From the NCBI RefSeq assembly GCF_027580225.2, contig NC_073341.2:13198501-13262500 (forward strand): a stretch of DNA of 64,000 bases, written 5' to 3'. Under the pieces are notes generated by a model. It ran no database searches. It saw only the letters and a list, made by a program, of their open reading frames with translations, and was not told the DNA's origin. The position numbers and the translations under genes are program-made. Source of the DNA: Misgurnus anguillicaudatus (lineage: Eukaryota > Chordata > Actinopteri > Cypriniformes > Cobitidae). This document shows positions 9,700 through 21,863 of the stretch, one piece after another; the first letter of the stretch is position 1; every line of letters starts with the position of its first letter.

Positions 9700-11519
9700 C
9701 CAGCAATCTATCACGGCGGGGTCTTTGTGTGTGCTCGCGTTGTCCCGCAAGCAGACAATAACTCGGGATGCCACCGGTTTGCATCAATTCTGTGCAGTAG
9801 GGGACAAAACTGATGAGCATTTAATGTGCTTTCGAATAATCGAAGAGAAAAGCTTGTCCTTTGTTTGGCCTGGTGTGTGTGTGTGTTTGAAAAGCATAAA
9901 GGCAGGACCCAACCAAGTAAGAGCGATGTTTTTCATACTTGGACCATAAGGTGTGATCGACATTTTAAATGACTAGAAGATTCAATGTAATTTCTTCCAT
10001 TCAGCGGTCTGGCTTCATACTGCGAGAGTAATGGAGGCCTAAGAGAGCATCTGGATAAACGCTACTGTCCCGCTGCTATGGCAGGGTGGAGTGGAGAGGG
10101 ACGCTGGGTAATCGCACACACCGATCCCCTTGTTAGCTCTCCTGCGGTCACCTTCAACACACTGTCAACACCAGAGTTATAAATGCATAGTTAAGTTTTA
10201 TGATTGTTTGCAAGTTTATCAAGACAAACTTGTTCATATGAAGGTTTTCAGAGAAACATTTGGCTGACAGAATGTATACAGATATATCCACCTTTTTCTC
10301 GAACGCAGAAGTAAGTGATGTGACATATTTCCCAGTTTTCGGTTCAATAGCCAGCCGGTAGAAAACATGTAGTGGGAGCACGCATAAACATGATTTAAAC
10401 AGTTAATATTTACTACACCTGCCATGTATAAACCAGTGTGAGGATGAAATTAAGAAGTGGCTTGATATATGAAGATATATTCAATCATTTTGTGTTGTTG
10501 ATCGGAGATGACGGGTCTTCAATGCTCAAATATAAAAGCACAGAGACATACCAGTATCTTTACAATGCGAAAGTCAGTTGAGTGTTTGTACATGGAATTT
10601 ACCAAGACTTCGCGTTTTTTACTTTTCAGGGGCTGGTTTAAAATGTCACAACTGTCCCTCTGGTGTGAGTTTTTTTAAAGTGCAATATTTAATGGACTTG
10701 TTTATGGCGACACGTTGAGCTTCACGCGGTTCGACACAGTCAGCAGTATCTTTCTAATTCAACACATTGTAAGTAAGTATTTGAACAAACAATAATAAAC
10801 ATATTAAACTACTACATGTATTGAGTATTGTTTTCGTTTTATGAAAATATTATTACATTGCTTCTTACGCACTAGATGGAGACATGAACTTATGAAATTA
10901 TTTGCATACTTTTTAAAGTTTTTGCTTTTTCATTTAAAACAAACAAAAGTACGCGCAAACACATTACGAACTATTATAAATATTAACTAAGCAGATTATG
11001 TCGTATATATTCTGTACTGTAATCCCATTTTTGTAATAATATATAGTAGCAGAATAAACAAATCTGCATATTTTTATCAGCATAATATTAGTTGTTTTTA
11101 AACAATTATTGTATTTATTGTTTACTGGCCATTTCTATGAAAGCTTTTACTGGATGGATTTATAAATACAGATCATGAGTGCATGTGCGCCACATACACA
11201 TTCAGTTATTGTGCGTGAATTGTGGTTAAAACAAATGTTTTGTAGAGATTTAATGCGTTTGTATTAGCTATTATGGCAACCCCTAACTGCATAAATTATG
11301 TCGATCTTCCTGCATTTCATAATAAACATTAAACAGCCAGTCAAACGGCACACTTGTGTCTTTCCCAATAGACTACCATTAGCTGTAGTGGCTCACCGGA
11401 AGTCATAAACAAGAAGGGTTAAAAAATGGCGGCGTCCACATTTATGTCAAGATACTACCTTCAAAATCCTTTTTTTTTGGAAATTTAAAAAAAAATCTGA
11501 AACAAATACTTTAGTAATC
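9700..11519. other. Intergenic, nothing recognised
   Basis: Contains a short TG run near 9876-9888 and AT-rich sequence. No frame longer than about 75 codons and nothing resembling a conserved protein or RNA. Confidence 0.4.
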
Positions 11520-13035
11520 TTTACATATGAAGAGTTTCGTTGCAAAACGAGATAAATCCATTTTTTTACATTTTTGTCAAAACATGTTTATTATTATGTT
11601 CTCATGTTATTATTTTGTTTTATGGTGCTACTTAGCTGTTTTTTTTAAGTTATGAAGGTTTAAAGGCACACCATGGAACTTTTTGGCCACTAGGGGGGTC
11701 CTAGACATGTATTTTTTCAGGCCTTTTTTCTGGCCAACCTTAAAACTAAACTAAAAACTAAACATTTAAAACGCTAAACGATCAACATTTTGAGACAACA
11801 GGGAGAAACGCAGTCATGTTACAACTTTCTGATGAGGAACTCGTCGTGGCAGAAGCCATTTCTCAATCTGAAGGTTGCAGCCTCCGGATGTCGTATTTCT
11901 AAGCTGCATACGTCATCAAGACTGTCTTATTTCAGAATATTAACAATTATAAAGTTGACTATTATACTTAGTTAATCATAAATTGTTGCAGTATGCTTAT
12001 GACTTGCGAATGTAATGCTCAGTTTACCTTAATAAACCAGGCTTGATGACGTATGCAGCCTGCATATTTGACCTCCGGAGGCTGCAGCCTTCCAATTTAG
12101 AAACGACCAAAGTATTTCCTTGCCTTTTTCCAAAGAAATATTGTTGCATCGTCTCTCTCTACCTCGCCACCAGGATTTTCTGCAATGGCGCTCATTTCCC
12201 TCTCTTTTGTGTGAAAATTGTTGCTCCAAATCCAAGTAAACCGTGTTTAGGTCTGCCGCTTTGTAATACGTCACGCGAGTGACAGCGGAACGCAGCAAAT
12301 GAGGAAGAGAGAAGAGAGAAACGCTCGGATCTGATTGGTGAATGAATAGGGTTTGGTTTTACACTGTGAGCAAGTTTGACTGCTGTAGCATCCTGGATTG
12401 TAATGTAAATACCATAGACAAAGTAAGAGAAAGGTAAATACGTGGACACAGCATCTGAATACAGCGAACTATAAGCAAGATAATCGCCGTCATTTATAAA
12501 GAGCATCGCATTTATGTATGAATCAACAGTTTATATTAAAAAATTGCCTTAAAGGGGAATCGAACCCGGGTCGCCCGTGTTATAGGTCCGTGACACTAAA
12601 ACTGTGCCACGGAGTCACATACTATAAGTTGCTCTCTACACTCCTTAAGTAGCCTCCAGCAAAACTCACGTTAAAAACGAATTGTGTGGAGGAAGTGACG
12701 TATGCCGTAAAGCAGTCGAATTTTGTAGTTTTTTTTTGGTGCTCTGGTTACTACCAGAAACCCTAAGTTTTAAAATACGAGTAAAAGTGATACAGACCTC
12801 GTCATGCTATGGTAGACATGTCATTCAACCTATTTAAAGTCGATGTACTATCACAAGGGTCTTGAAAATGTATTATGAAGGTTGAAAAATTACATGGTGT
12901 CACTTTAAATCAAAACAAACCAACTGCAGTTGCATTGAAATTAATTGGAATGCACAACCAAAAAACGAGATTTCTGAACAATTAAAAAAAACGGTGGTTA
13001 TCTCGTTTTGCAACGAAACTCTTCATATACTCAAG
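11520..13035. mobile_element. Nested inverted repeats of about 1.5 kb
   Basis: The outermost arms are AGAGTTTCGTTGCAAAACGA at about 11530 and its complement at about 13004-13025. Inside are the ends TTTAAAGGCACACCATGGAA (about 11660) and CATGGTGTCACTTTAAA (about 12893-12909). Inside that is a third pair at about 11870-12105, carrying GCAGCCTCCGGA and GCATACGTCATCAAG against their complements. Each pair behaves as a separate non-autonomous element, so this is a stack of insertions. Open frames here are shadows of the repeats. Confidence 0.65.
12541..12618 (-). pseudogene. tRNA-like sequence (tRNA pseudogene or SINE head)
   Basis: On the minus strand there is an A-box-like TGGCACAGTTTTAG followed by GGTTCGATTCCCC, a strong B box. 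The T-stem pairs for only three to four base pairs, and I could not form a convincing anticodon stem, so it is not a functional tRNA. No SINE body is obvious downstream. Confidence 0.4.
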
Positions 13036-14297
13036 AAAACCACAAACATTAATATGCATTTACTTAAAAATGAAATCATAAGCTAAAGCTATTTATTAAT
13101 ATTTCATTTTTAGGATTTTTAACCTTTCCTCCAACTTCCACCACACGCACAGGATTGTGGGATATCACAAACAATGGAAGGATGCTTCCTTCAAAATCCC
13201 ACTAAGCCATCTTAGTAGTCACGAGGACGTCTTGATGCCTCTGTATTGTGCTTGTTAAGTCACTCACTTTTTGGACACAGTTACCTGCGTTTTGTCTGTC
13301 ACACCATGACATATGCGTTTCAGTTGAAAGTAGTCCAGCTGCAACAGCACATACATCTCCATGTCACTTATCTTTTATACACTGAGCCTCATCCATTCTC
13401 TTTTCCTGCTCTTAATGTGTCAATAGTAAGACTTAGCTATTGTTTGAGCTTAGCACTGGAGACCTATCAAGGCCATTAGCCTAGCAGCGAGTCCCAAACA
13501 TCTAAATGACACTCTATCTCTTTCACACCCTATTCTTAAAGTAATAACACAGGGAAAATTTCCCCTCTTTTCTGCCGTTCGATGCCGTGCTTCACTTTGC
13601 CAAAGGAGCGATTTGGAAAGGAGAGGGATCAACTGTGAGAGGCAGGGGTTTTATATAAGTGAAATGGGGGGAGGAAGAGAAATTGGAAGGCGCCCTTGGC
13701 GCAATACAATAAAAACATCCTGTAATTTGCTGTGACATACTCTTCTGTCTATCAAATCAGACACGCTCAGGCGCTGAAGTGTACTTTATCTTTCTTTTAT
13801 ACCTTTCTATTCTCTCCCTCCCTCTGTGTCACAGAAAAGATTATTGATGTCTGCTAACCCATTTTAGAAATCACAGCAAATGGTAAAGGTTACGTACAAT
13901 GAAAGCATTACAGACGTGCCAGGAACGAAACAAAACAGCTTGTCAAAGTCATTGGGCATTCACTCTTACAGACAATGTGAAACAGAAGAGTGATGTGTGT
14001 TGTGGTTACTTAGAGAGAATTTACCAACAGGTAGTGCTTCAGCTTTATTTATATTTATGCGTTTGGCAATTTTGTTATCTGAAGCAACTTTTGAACTGAA
14101 TAAATTAGGTTTGCAAAGTACTTTAGTACCAATATGGGCATCAAACTACCATTTTGTGCACCATTTTCTTATGCACATAATTTGCCATTTAAAGGATCAT
14201 GCTGACTTTTGGGGACTTTAGCTTATGCACCATAGGCCTATCCCCCAGAGTTAGATAAGTCCATAAATACCTTTTTCATCTCTGTGCGTACCGTAAC
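13036..14297. other. Intergenic, nothing recognised
   Basis: Mostly single-copy-looking sequence. The stretch 13480-13840 has more complex, less AT-rich sequence than its surroundings but shows no frame or repeat I can name. Confidence 0.35.
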
Positions 14298-14388
14298 CAG
14301 TGTTGGGGGTAACGCATTACAAGTAATGTAACGAGTAAAGTTAATATTGATATGTCCATATAAAAGTTGTTACTGTTACTGCATGTTA
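14298..14388 (+). mobile_element. 5' end fragment of the CAGTGTTGGGGGTAACGC hAT MITE
   Basis: Begins CAGTGTTGGGGGTAACGCAT and continues with ACAAGTAATGTAACGAGTAA, matching the ends of the complete copy at 3831-4341. It is truncated where the next repeat begins. Confidence 0.75.
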
Positions 14389-15290
14389 AAGGTGCATTGT
14401 GTAACTTTTAGGATGACCTCTTGACAGAAATGCAATATAATATACATAAATATATTATCCGTGATGTATTAAGACCTTACATAATGAACTGTATTGTTTT
14501 TATTACCTTAGAATGAACCGATTTTATCTACATACACCACAAGTCTCTTTACATGGAAGTTGTCGTCACCTTTCTACAGTAGCCCTAAACGGACAAACTG
14601 CTCTATAGAGTGCGTTTTGTCTCTGCGTTGTCTCAGACTACGACATGTTTGTCCTGTGGCGGCTACTGTAGCTTTTCTATGCGTTTCGAAAAGAAGAGTG
14701 AGCTGTGGACTTAAGGGTGATTTATAGTCGTGCATAGGCTATCCGTAGCCTGTGCGTAGCTCTGTGTAGCCTGACACACACCTCGCAAAATTTTTAACAG
14801 GGCGTCAGTTCTACGCGGACCGCAAGCGCTGTGATTGGTCCACCAGAACCCCTCCCGTCAGGTAAAAAAATCTCCGTCATAGGTATTTCCGTTTGCGACG
14901 ATGAAAACAAAGCATGGCCAAGTTGAGGAGTGATTTAAATCAAACTGCAACAAAAGTCGCTGTTTATTTACATCCATCATTGCTGGTCTTCACAAATCAT
15001 ACACAACAAGTTGCTGTTTCTTCTTCGTTTGTGGCTTAACTTGCAAAGCTTCTTCTTCTTTGGCGTTCGCGCTGCTACTGTGGTTACACGCGTGGTTACT
15101 GTCTACCAGCGGCCTGCGCACGTGTTTGCACGTCGACGCAGACGACGACGCAAAAGTATAAATAAAAACCGACGAGGAACCTACGTCGTGGCGGCTACGC
15201 CGTAGGACCTACACACGACTATAATGAGCCCTTTAGTTGTTGGTTGCAATTCACAATCTCACCACAAGATGACATTTAATGTTTTCATTT
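14386..15290 (-). mobile_element. Reversed copy of the 361-bp repeat, split by another element
   Basis: Starts AAAGGTGCATTGTGTAAC and carries the complements of ATTATGTAAGGTCTTTA and GGACAAAC. After the insertion at 14714-15232 it resumes with GTTGGTTGCAATTCACAATC and ends near CACCACAAGATG. It is the same family as the triplicated array at 6668-7763, in the opposite orientation. Confidence 0.75.
14714..15232. mobile_element. PIF/Harbinger-like MITE with TTA target duplication
   Basis: The ends are AGGGTGATTTATAGTCG and, at the right, CGACTATAATGAGCCCT, an imperfect inverted repeat. Both ends are flanked by TTA (14711-14713 and 15233-15235). A 3-bp TTA/TWA duplication is characteristic of PIF/Harbinger, so the superfamily call is an inference from TSD and structure. 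It interrupts the reversed 361-bp repeat, proving it is younger than that copy. The interior (CpG-rich around 15100-15200) has no intact transposase. Confidence 0.72.
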
Positions 15291-16440
15291 AATTTAATTT
15301 ATGCGCCTCTGGAAAGAACTTCACTTCCGGTCTCTGTTTGTTTAATGGGCTAGGGGCTAAACTGAAGTCAAAAGTAACAAATATTTTGGTTTCCTAACCC
15401 TAATAAAACCCTTGGGGTCAATCCTACCCACAAGCCACTTTTCTTTAGTTTAAAAACATGGTTCCCTTCATCTCAGTGGAATAAGAATGTGTGATTTTTC
15501 CAGATTATTTGTCAAGATTCATATAAAAAACTTGGCTTTATTCAGTCGTTTTAAAGAGGTGTAAAAAAGTTTACCAAAAGAGACCCTTTGGGGGTAAAAA
15601 TAACCCCAATTGAAATGAATGGAAAATGCCAAAAAATATATTTTTTTTCTTGTTATTCATCAAAAAAACATCAATGCATCCAGAATAAATCTGAACATTT
15701 AACACAGAAAGGTAGGACTGGTCAACCCAGTCTCCTGAGGTTGCGTATAAATAGCACGAAGTGTAAAACTCGTGCAATACATACGCCAAATTCCACTTTG
15801 GCGTGCATATGATACGCAAGTCCTTCCCATTCACTTAAACGGGGCATCTTTTTTTGTCGTTTTATTTATTCGTTTCTCAATTTTTTCTGTTTTTTTCTGT
15901 CAAATGCAATATAGAAAAGACATGCTCAATCACACAAACACACAAACAGACAAACACACAAAGGTATGACTGCCACAGAGAGCATCTTTTTACAGAATTG
16001 GGCAAAAATAAATGCATCAAAAACTACAAAAAATTCTACTATTTGAAATAATATTTATTTATAATGTCCTTTCTAACGTTTATATAAACATAAATTCACA
16101 AAATGTATTACTAAAGTAGTGATGTGAGCAGTTGGCCACATCCAGTAAAATGAATGGGTCTCTATGGGCATCTGCTGGTCAAAATTATTTATTTCCTAAA
16201 CTGTAATTCTTTTATTTTTATTTTTTTCTAAACACCAAAGGGTCGAATTCAACGCATAACATCTAGATCAATATCTAAAAATGATTTAAATCAAATTTAG
16301 ATTATAATTTATGGGATTTTTTTTTATAAAATGTGATATTTTACAGACAAGCTAATGGTGTAGTTGAGGAATTGAGTGGTAAACAGGTACAAAAGTATTT
16401 CATATCTCCCAAAACACAGCATTAATGTATAGATAGTAAG
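15291..16440. other. Intergenic with transposon fragments
   Basis: Contains GGGGGTAAAAATAACCCC near 15590-15606 and, beyond the hAT element, a similar TGGGGTCATTTTTACCCCC near 19972-19991. These may be parts of one older repeat split by the 16441-19893 insertion. No gene seen. Confidence 0.35.
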
Positions 16441-16989
16441 CAGTGGTGTAGTCTAGATTTTTGTAGTGAGTATACTGTGATTTTTCCCTCTCACCCTTAT
16501 GCTCACGCGTCCCAGAGTGACACCCCATAAGCACCACCACACTTACAGGTGCATACAGTATGGATCTTCACGTAATCGAGATCATTCTGAAAGTGTACTC
16601 ATAAACTCATAAACTGAATGTGTTATCAACATGTCAGTTTATTATAAGAAAAAAAGACTTTAACAGTCAATGGGTTTACAGCTGGGGAAACTTGATGGAT
16701 TTTTAGACTGGTTTAGTGTTAATCAACATCTAACTCAGGGCCAAAAGTTACTCAACTGTTAATTAAAATTAAATAAACTGTTTCCAATCTTCAATCCGTG
16801 GCTAACACATAGATTGAAGGAGAAAAAAATATCCACTCTTTCAATAGCTATTATCTGACAACTATTGATAACATTACCATGTGTAATTTAATGGTGTAAA
16901 TGTTTTTAATTAATACACATTTAAGATGACCATGGATTAACTCTAATTTGCATAGTCATTGAAATAAAAGCTTATTTAATGCATATAAT

Positions 16990-19005
16990 CAGGCACGGAT
17001 TGGCCATAGGGAGAACCGGGAGGATTCCCGGTGGGCCGGTCTGTTTTTTTTGGCCACGAGGGCCGGTGTTGTCATGCCACCGGGATGACGCGTATTTGCG
17101 GGTGAGAGATGTCCCCGCCGCTTTATGCACAAGTTGATTGTGTCCCGAGTCCCGACCACTTATTGGAAGAATTCTTGCATTATGGTTCATTGACATCTAA
17201 AACGCATGGGAAACGCAGGACGTGCCGCTGTCTTCTGGTTTTCAAAGCGCTTACTTGAACACGAGTTTTGTTTCAGACGCGTCTATATTGATTGCGCTTG
17301 GCGGCCGCGCGTCTATATTTAAAATAAACTTGAGCGCGTCTTTTGAGTGCGCTTGCCGGCCGCGCGTCTATTATATTTTAAAACAACTTCTGCGCGTATT
17401 ATGAGTGCGCTTGCCTGCCGACCTTCTATATTTTAAAAAAACTTCAGCGCGTCTTTTGAGTGCGCTTGCCGGCCGCGCGTCTATTATATTTTAAATAAAC
17501 TTGAGCGCGTCTTTTGAGTGCGCTTGCCGGCCGCGCGTCTATATTTTAAATAAACTTGAGCGCGTCTTTTGAGTGCGCTTGCCGGCCGCGCGTCTATTAT
17601 ATTTTAAATAAACTTGAGCGCGTCTTAATACAAACGGGCTGGCCTCTAAACGTATTTTTTTTATCCAAGTCATAGATGAATTCTCTATGAATAGTCATTA
17701 TTCATCGTTTATTGCAAGAGGAACAAAAATCTATTTGATGCGGCCGCGCGTCTATTATATTTTAAATAAACTTGAGCGCGTCTTTTGAGTGCGCTTGCCG
17801 GCCGCGCGTCTATTATATTTTAAATAAACTTGAGCGCGTCTTTTGAGTGCGCTTGCCGGCCGCGCGTCTATATTTTAAATACACTTGAGCGCGTCTTTTG
17901 AGTGCGCTTGCCGGCCGCGCGTCTATTATATTTTAAATAAACTTGAGCGCGTCTTTTGAGTGCGCTTGCCGGCCGCGCGTCTATATTTTAAATAAACTTG
18001 AGCGCGTCTTTTGAGTGCGCTTGCCGGCCGCGCGTCTATTATATTTTAAATAAACTTGAGCGCGTCTTAATACAAACGGGCTGGCCTCTAAACGTATTTT
18101 TTTTATCCAAGTCATAGATGAATTCTCTATGAATAGTCATTATTCATCGTTTATTGCAAGAGGAACAAAAATCTATTTGATGCGGCCGCGCGTCTATTAT
18201 ATTTTAAATAAACTTGAGCGCGTCTTTTGAGTGCGCTTGCCGGCCGCGCGTCTATTATATTTTAAATAAACTTGAGCGCGTCTTTTGGGTGCGCTTGCCG
18301 GCCGCGCGTCTATATTTTAAATAAACTTGAGCGCGTCTTAATACAAACGGGCTGGCCTCTAAACGTATTTTTTTTATCCAAGTCATAGATGAATTCTCTA
18401 TGAATAGTCATTATTCATCGTTTATTGCAAGAGGAACAAAAATCTATTTGATGCAAAACTCATTAGTTTCAAAAGTATATCCATGATGTTTTCTTTTTTT
18501 AACACAATGTAGGCCTACGTTATTTAGCAATAGACATGATCTAAGTACTAAAAAAAAAGATACAGATTATTTCCATTTGTTTCCAATGCATAGGCCTACT
18601 TGATAAATCTTGCTTGTGTATTGTATATCAGGGGTTTCCAAATGTTATCAACCCAACAGTTAATCTCAAGACTCACCATTTTTTAGAAATAGAAATATAG
18701 AGGAAAATACAAACACATTTGTTTCCTTTAGTTTTTGAATAAGTTTACTTTAGTAATATTATGGTCTTATGGTAGGGCTGCATAATTATGGCAAAAATTA
18801 TAATTGTTTACTGCATTTGCACGGAATATGAAATTATATATTTGAAAAATACAGTGAATTGCAAGGCTGCAGAGAACAGTGCACTACTGCAGACTTATAC
18901 TACTGAGGGTTTAAAGATATTATTTTAATAGTCAGTCGTGAACTAAAGTGGGCCGGTCTAAGGCATGAAACTCCAGGGCTGAAAATGAGTCCCACTCCGG
19001 CCCTG
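16990..19005. mobile_element. Inner hAT-type transposon nested in the outer one, 8-bp TSD
   Basis: Begins CAGGCACGGATTGGCC and ends CCACTCCGGCCCTG, an imperfect inverted repeat of the fish CAGGGMCGGAYTGG type. It is flanked by identical octamers CATATAAT at 16982-16989 and 19006-19013. The GGGCCGGTCTG motif near the left end recurs as GGGCCGGTCTAAGGC near the right. The interior is largely the CpG-rich tandem array at 17290-18455. No transposase remains. It is younger than the outer hAT it interrupts. Confidence 0.92.
17290..18455 (+). repeat. CpG-rich minisatellite with 55/58-bp units and higher-order structure
   Basis: The unit begins GCCGGCCGCGCGTCTATTAT and continues ATTTTAAATAAACTTGAGCG, then CGTCTTTTGAGTGCGCTT. 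Two length variants, 58 bp (CTATTATATTTT) and 55 bp (CTATATTTT), often alternate. A different, AT-rich spacer of about 115 bp (TAATACAAACGGGCTGGCCT to ATCTATTTGATG) occurs three times, at about 17627, 18067 and 18337. The first copies (17290-17460) are diverged, while later ones are nearly identical, pointing to recent expansion. There is no coding potential. GCGGCCGC (NotI) sites recur. Confidence 0.93.
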
Positions 19006-19477
19006 CATATAATACAAGCAGTGTCTAAAAATGAAAATAGGATTTTACTTAATTATTATTACAAGACCATCATGTAGCCTAATATTAGACACCCAAACCA
19101 AAGTGAAGAAAATAATCTTTAATTTGCAAGTCTGAACTGAACATCAACGCAGACATGATTTTCCTCACAAAAGTTTAAGATCGTATACATCTTGAACGTA
19201 GATATATAAATTAACACAGAGAAGGAAAGCAAACAAAGCTAAAAACATCAGGATATAATTACGGGCTTATTTTATTGCATTTGGAGCCTTACCTCCAGAT
19301 AAACTAATAAACTGGACTGATGTTTTAAATGTTGTTTACTCACATGTGCGTTGTTAACTCTCCGGATTTTATATTGCAGCAGCTCGTTCACTTCACATGG
19401 GTTGTTTACAGTGTCGCGTGAGCAGCTACACTGCAGGTTCGACTTCATTTGGCGCTAAGCAAACCCTTTGGTGATGT

Positions 19478-19548
19478 CAAAGTACCGCGAGAGCGATTCA
19501 AAGCAGATTTCTCCATGTGATAAATGCAATCGCTCTCGCGGTACTTTG
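19478..19548. repeat. Perfect 21-bp hairpin stem inside the outer hAT
   Basis: CAAAGTACCGCGAGAGCGATT at 19478-19498 is exactly complementary to 19528-19548, with a 29-base loop. It is GC-rich against an AT-rich background. It may be a subterminal transposase-binding or structural element of the hAT. Confidence 0.85.
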
Positions 19549-19901
19549 CTGTCACTCGCATGTGTGTTCTTCTGGTGCCACGCCAGTCTGCTCCCCAGTC
19601 ACTTTCGCGCCGCTATGGTAATTTGATTTCATACGCGAATCGGATCGCGCAGTTCGGCAGGAATTCAAACACACCAAATATATAGCCTAATATGCAGTTC
19701 AACCCGCTAAAATAGCAAGTGTAGCATGCTACTGGTCAGTGCTTTACATCTGAATTATGACTAAAAGTTTGAAATGTCAGAAAACCATGCTGTTACGCAT
19801 CCTCAAGCTATTTTTAGTGGGTATACGGAAATCCTTGACAATTTCTAGTGGGTATACGGCGTATACCTGCGTATCACGTAGACTACACCACTGATAGTAA
19901 G

Positions 19902-21139
19902 TAAACAAAAAAAGATATATTATTTGTATCATTAAAAATTAATATATTTTTTGTAATCACTCTTTTAATTCTGGGGTCATTTTTACCCCCAAGGAACTCT
20001 AACATATACAGGAAAATTGGGCCTATGAGGGCTAAAGACGAGGGGAGACTGCCATCATGGATCACCGCTCTGTGAAGGGAAATTTGGCAGCCGATCTGTA
20101 GTTAACAACGTTTGCATTATAGTACACATTTTACAAAGTAACATTAGTTCAGTGTTGTTTTTGATACGCTTTAGCTATGATATAGGAACTTAACTTTACT
20201 TGTTGTTTATTTTGCTTGTTATCAGAAATAAACTACTCTAAAAGTATTTTGTACGTTTGTTCCACGAAAGCCGTTTGTTTATGTTAGTACTGCTGAAACA
20301 GTCTATAAAGTTGCCTTAATCGGGTTATGTCAATCAGGTTAATGCATTAACAACACAACAAATTCCAGTTATACAAAATTCACAGCATTCATAGAGAACT
20401 GAAAAGATTACGTTTCTAATACATTCACACCTTTTAATATTAATATATAGTGTAGAAAAAAATTATTTAGTCAGTGAGACAAGTTTAGTCTAATAAAGGA
20501 CAGATGTGTCAATGGGGTTGTGTCATAGCTCAAAAACAGAATTATCCCTAATTATTCATGAGAGTTATGAGGATAAAACAATAAAATACATGCTTAAAAA
20601 CTTTATATGTGTGCGCGTGTGTAAAATGTAAACTGATGACACAAGAGGAGCAAAAGTTTAGCTGTGTGTGTGTGCGCGCGCGTGTGTGTGTGGGCTTTGA
20701 TCTCTATCTCAGCTGGTCCAGGAAATGAGCTCCGTATTAAAATCGTACATGACACGCGACCTCAGAGCTGAGCAGATCACGCTGTAAAAACAAAAACACA
20801 AATCCCTCTTTCCCTCTCGCGCACAAACGGACACATCTGAGCACAGGAAATTAAAAACCTTTTAAAATTACCCATAAACCACAGAGGCTCTCAAATGAGA
20901 AAATAATCGCTGATTATTCACAGAGTTTGAAGTGGACACGGAAAGAAATTGACGACGGCCTTCAATCTCGATTACTCAGTGCACACACACGTGCACACAT
21001 TTATACTATTTACAGTACATTTTCAAAACTAATACAATAAATCCACAGCCACCGTCTAAATCAAGGTCAATCATGTAAATATAAAGGCTAATCATTTTAT
21101 TTTACAAAGACAATTAAGGAAAAGCAACAAAGTTTGTGC
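19902..21139. other. Intergenic, no gene seen
   Basis: Contains a TG/CG alternating purine-pyrimidine run at about 20662-20692. A complex single-copy-looking stretch lies at about 20700-20990 and does not resemble the surrounding repeats. It could be conserved non-coding sequence, but this cannot be judged from one genome. Confidence 0.35.
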
Positions 21140-21540
21140 ATAAGGAAATACCAAGATGAAGAAGTAGTACACTTCCATAATGTACTGCTCTTTTTTCATC
21201 CACTAATTTTGTATTTAATATACTAAAAAATCTCCTTTACTACTTTTTAAGATGTTTTTATCTAAGTGTACTTATTTGTGCTATTTTGAGACATGAATAT
21301 GAACTAAAATGCGCCTTTAACATACTATCTCTATTGAAAAATGTATTTAGTTAACACACTTGTATTAAACTTAACTTATCTTTCATACAAAGTGGTACCT
21401 AAATATATTTTTAAATAGATTTTAGCACATTATAGTTCATATTCATGGTGTCTTAAAATAGCACATATAAGTACACTAAGAAGTACTATACTAAGTTCTA
21501 AATTAGTGCACAAAAGTAGAGCACTTTAAGTAAACTATAG
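21140..21540. mobile_element. Foldback MITE
   Basis: GTGTACTTATTTGTGCTATT and GACATGAATATGAACTA on the left pair with TAGTTCATATTCATGG and AATAGCACATATAAGTACAC on the right. Arms are about 130 bp. No coding frame and no clear TSD. Confidence 0.6.
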
Positions 21541-21863
21541 AAGCTCAAGTCAGCATGTTATTGTGTTTTATGTAAAATTAGATATACTGTACACAATGTT
21601 GTGCGCATGCTGTCATTGTCATATTACAAGCAATTCCCTGCATTAATGAATAAAACTGGTAGCTCTGTGGGTAATGCGGAAAATCATAATCTTAAAGATT
21701 AATTAATTATTTATTACCTAATTTATTTCATTTCTATATGATGTATTGTCATACTAATATCCAAGAGCATACAACTACAGTTTTTTGCAGTCTGCAGTCT
21801 ATAAATACAATGATGCCCCCTAGTGGATAGTAATTGTCTAACTGAAGAAAACTCACTGTAGAT

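Larger units (their letters stand above)
16441..19893. mobile_element. Outer hAT-type transposon, non-autonomous, 8-bp TSD
   Basis: Terminal inverted repeats are CAGTGGTGTAGTCTA (16441-16455) and TAGACTACACCACTG (19879-19893), perfect over 15 bp. Identical octamers ATAGTAAG flank them at 16433-16440 and 19894-19901. Near both ends there are subterminal GAGTATAC / GGGTATACGG motifs. This is diagnostic of a hAT-superfamily insertion. No transposase frame survives inside. A second hAT element is inserted in it at 16990-19005. Without that insert the element would be about 1.4 kb. Confidence 0.92.

Noticed and set aside
12541..12618. Functional tRNA gene
   Set aside because: The B box is good, but the T-stem is short and no sound anticodon stem could be formed.
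17290..18455. Regularly spaced repeats resembling a CRISPR array
   Set aside because: Units are contiguous tandem copies without unique spacers, in a eukaryotic genome and inside a hAT element.
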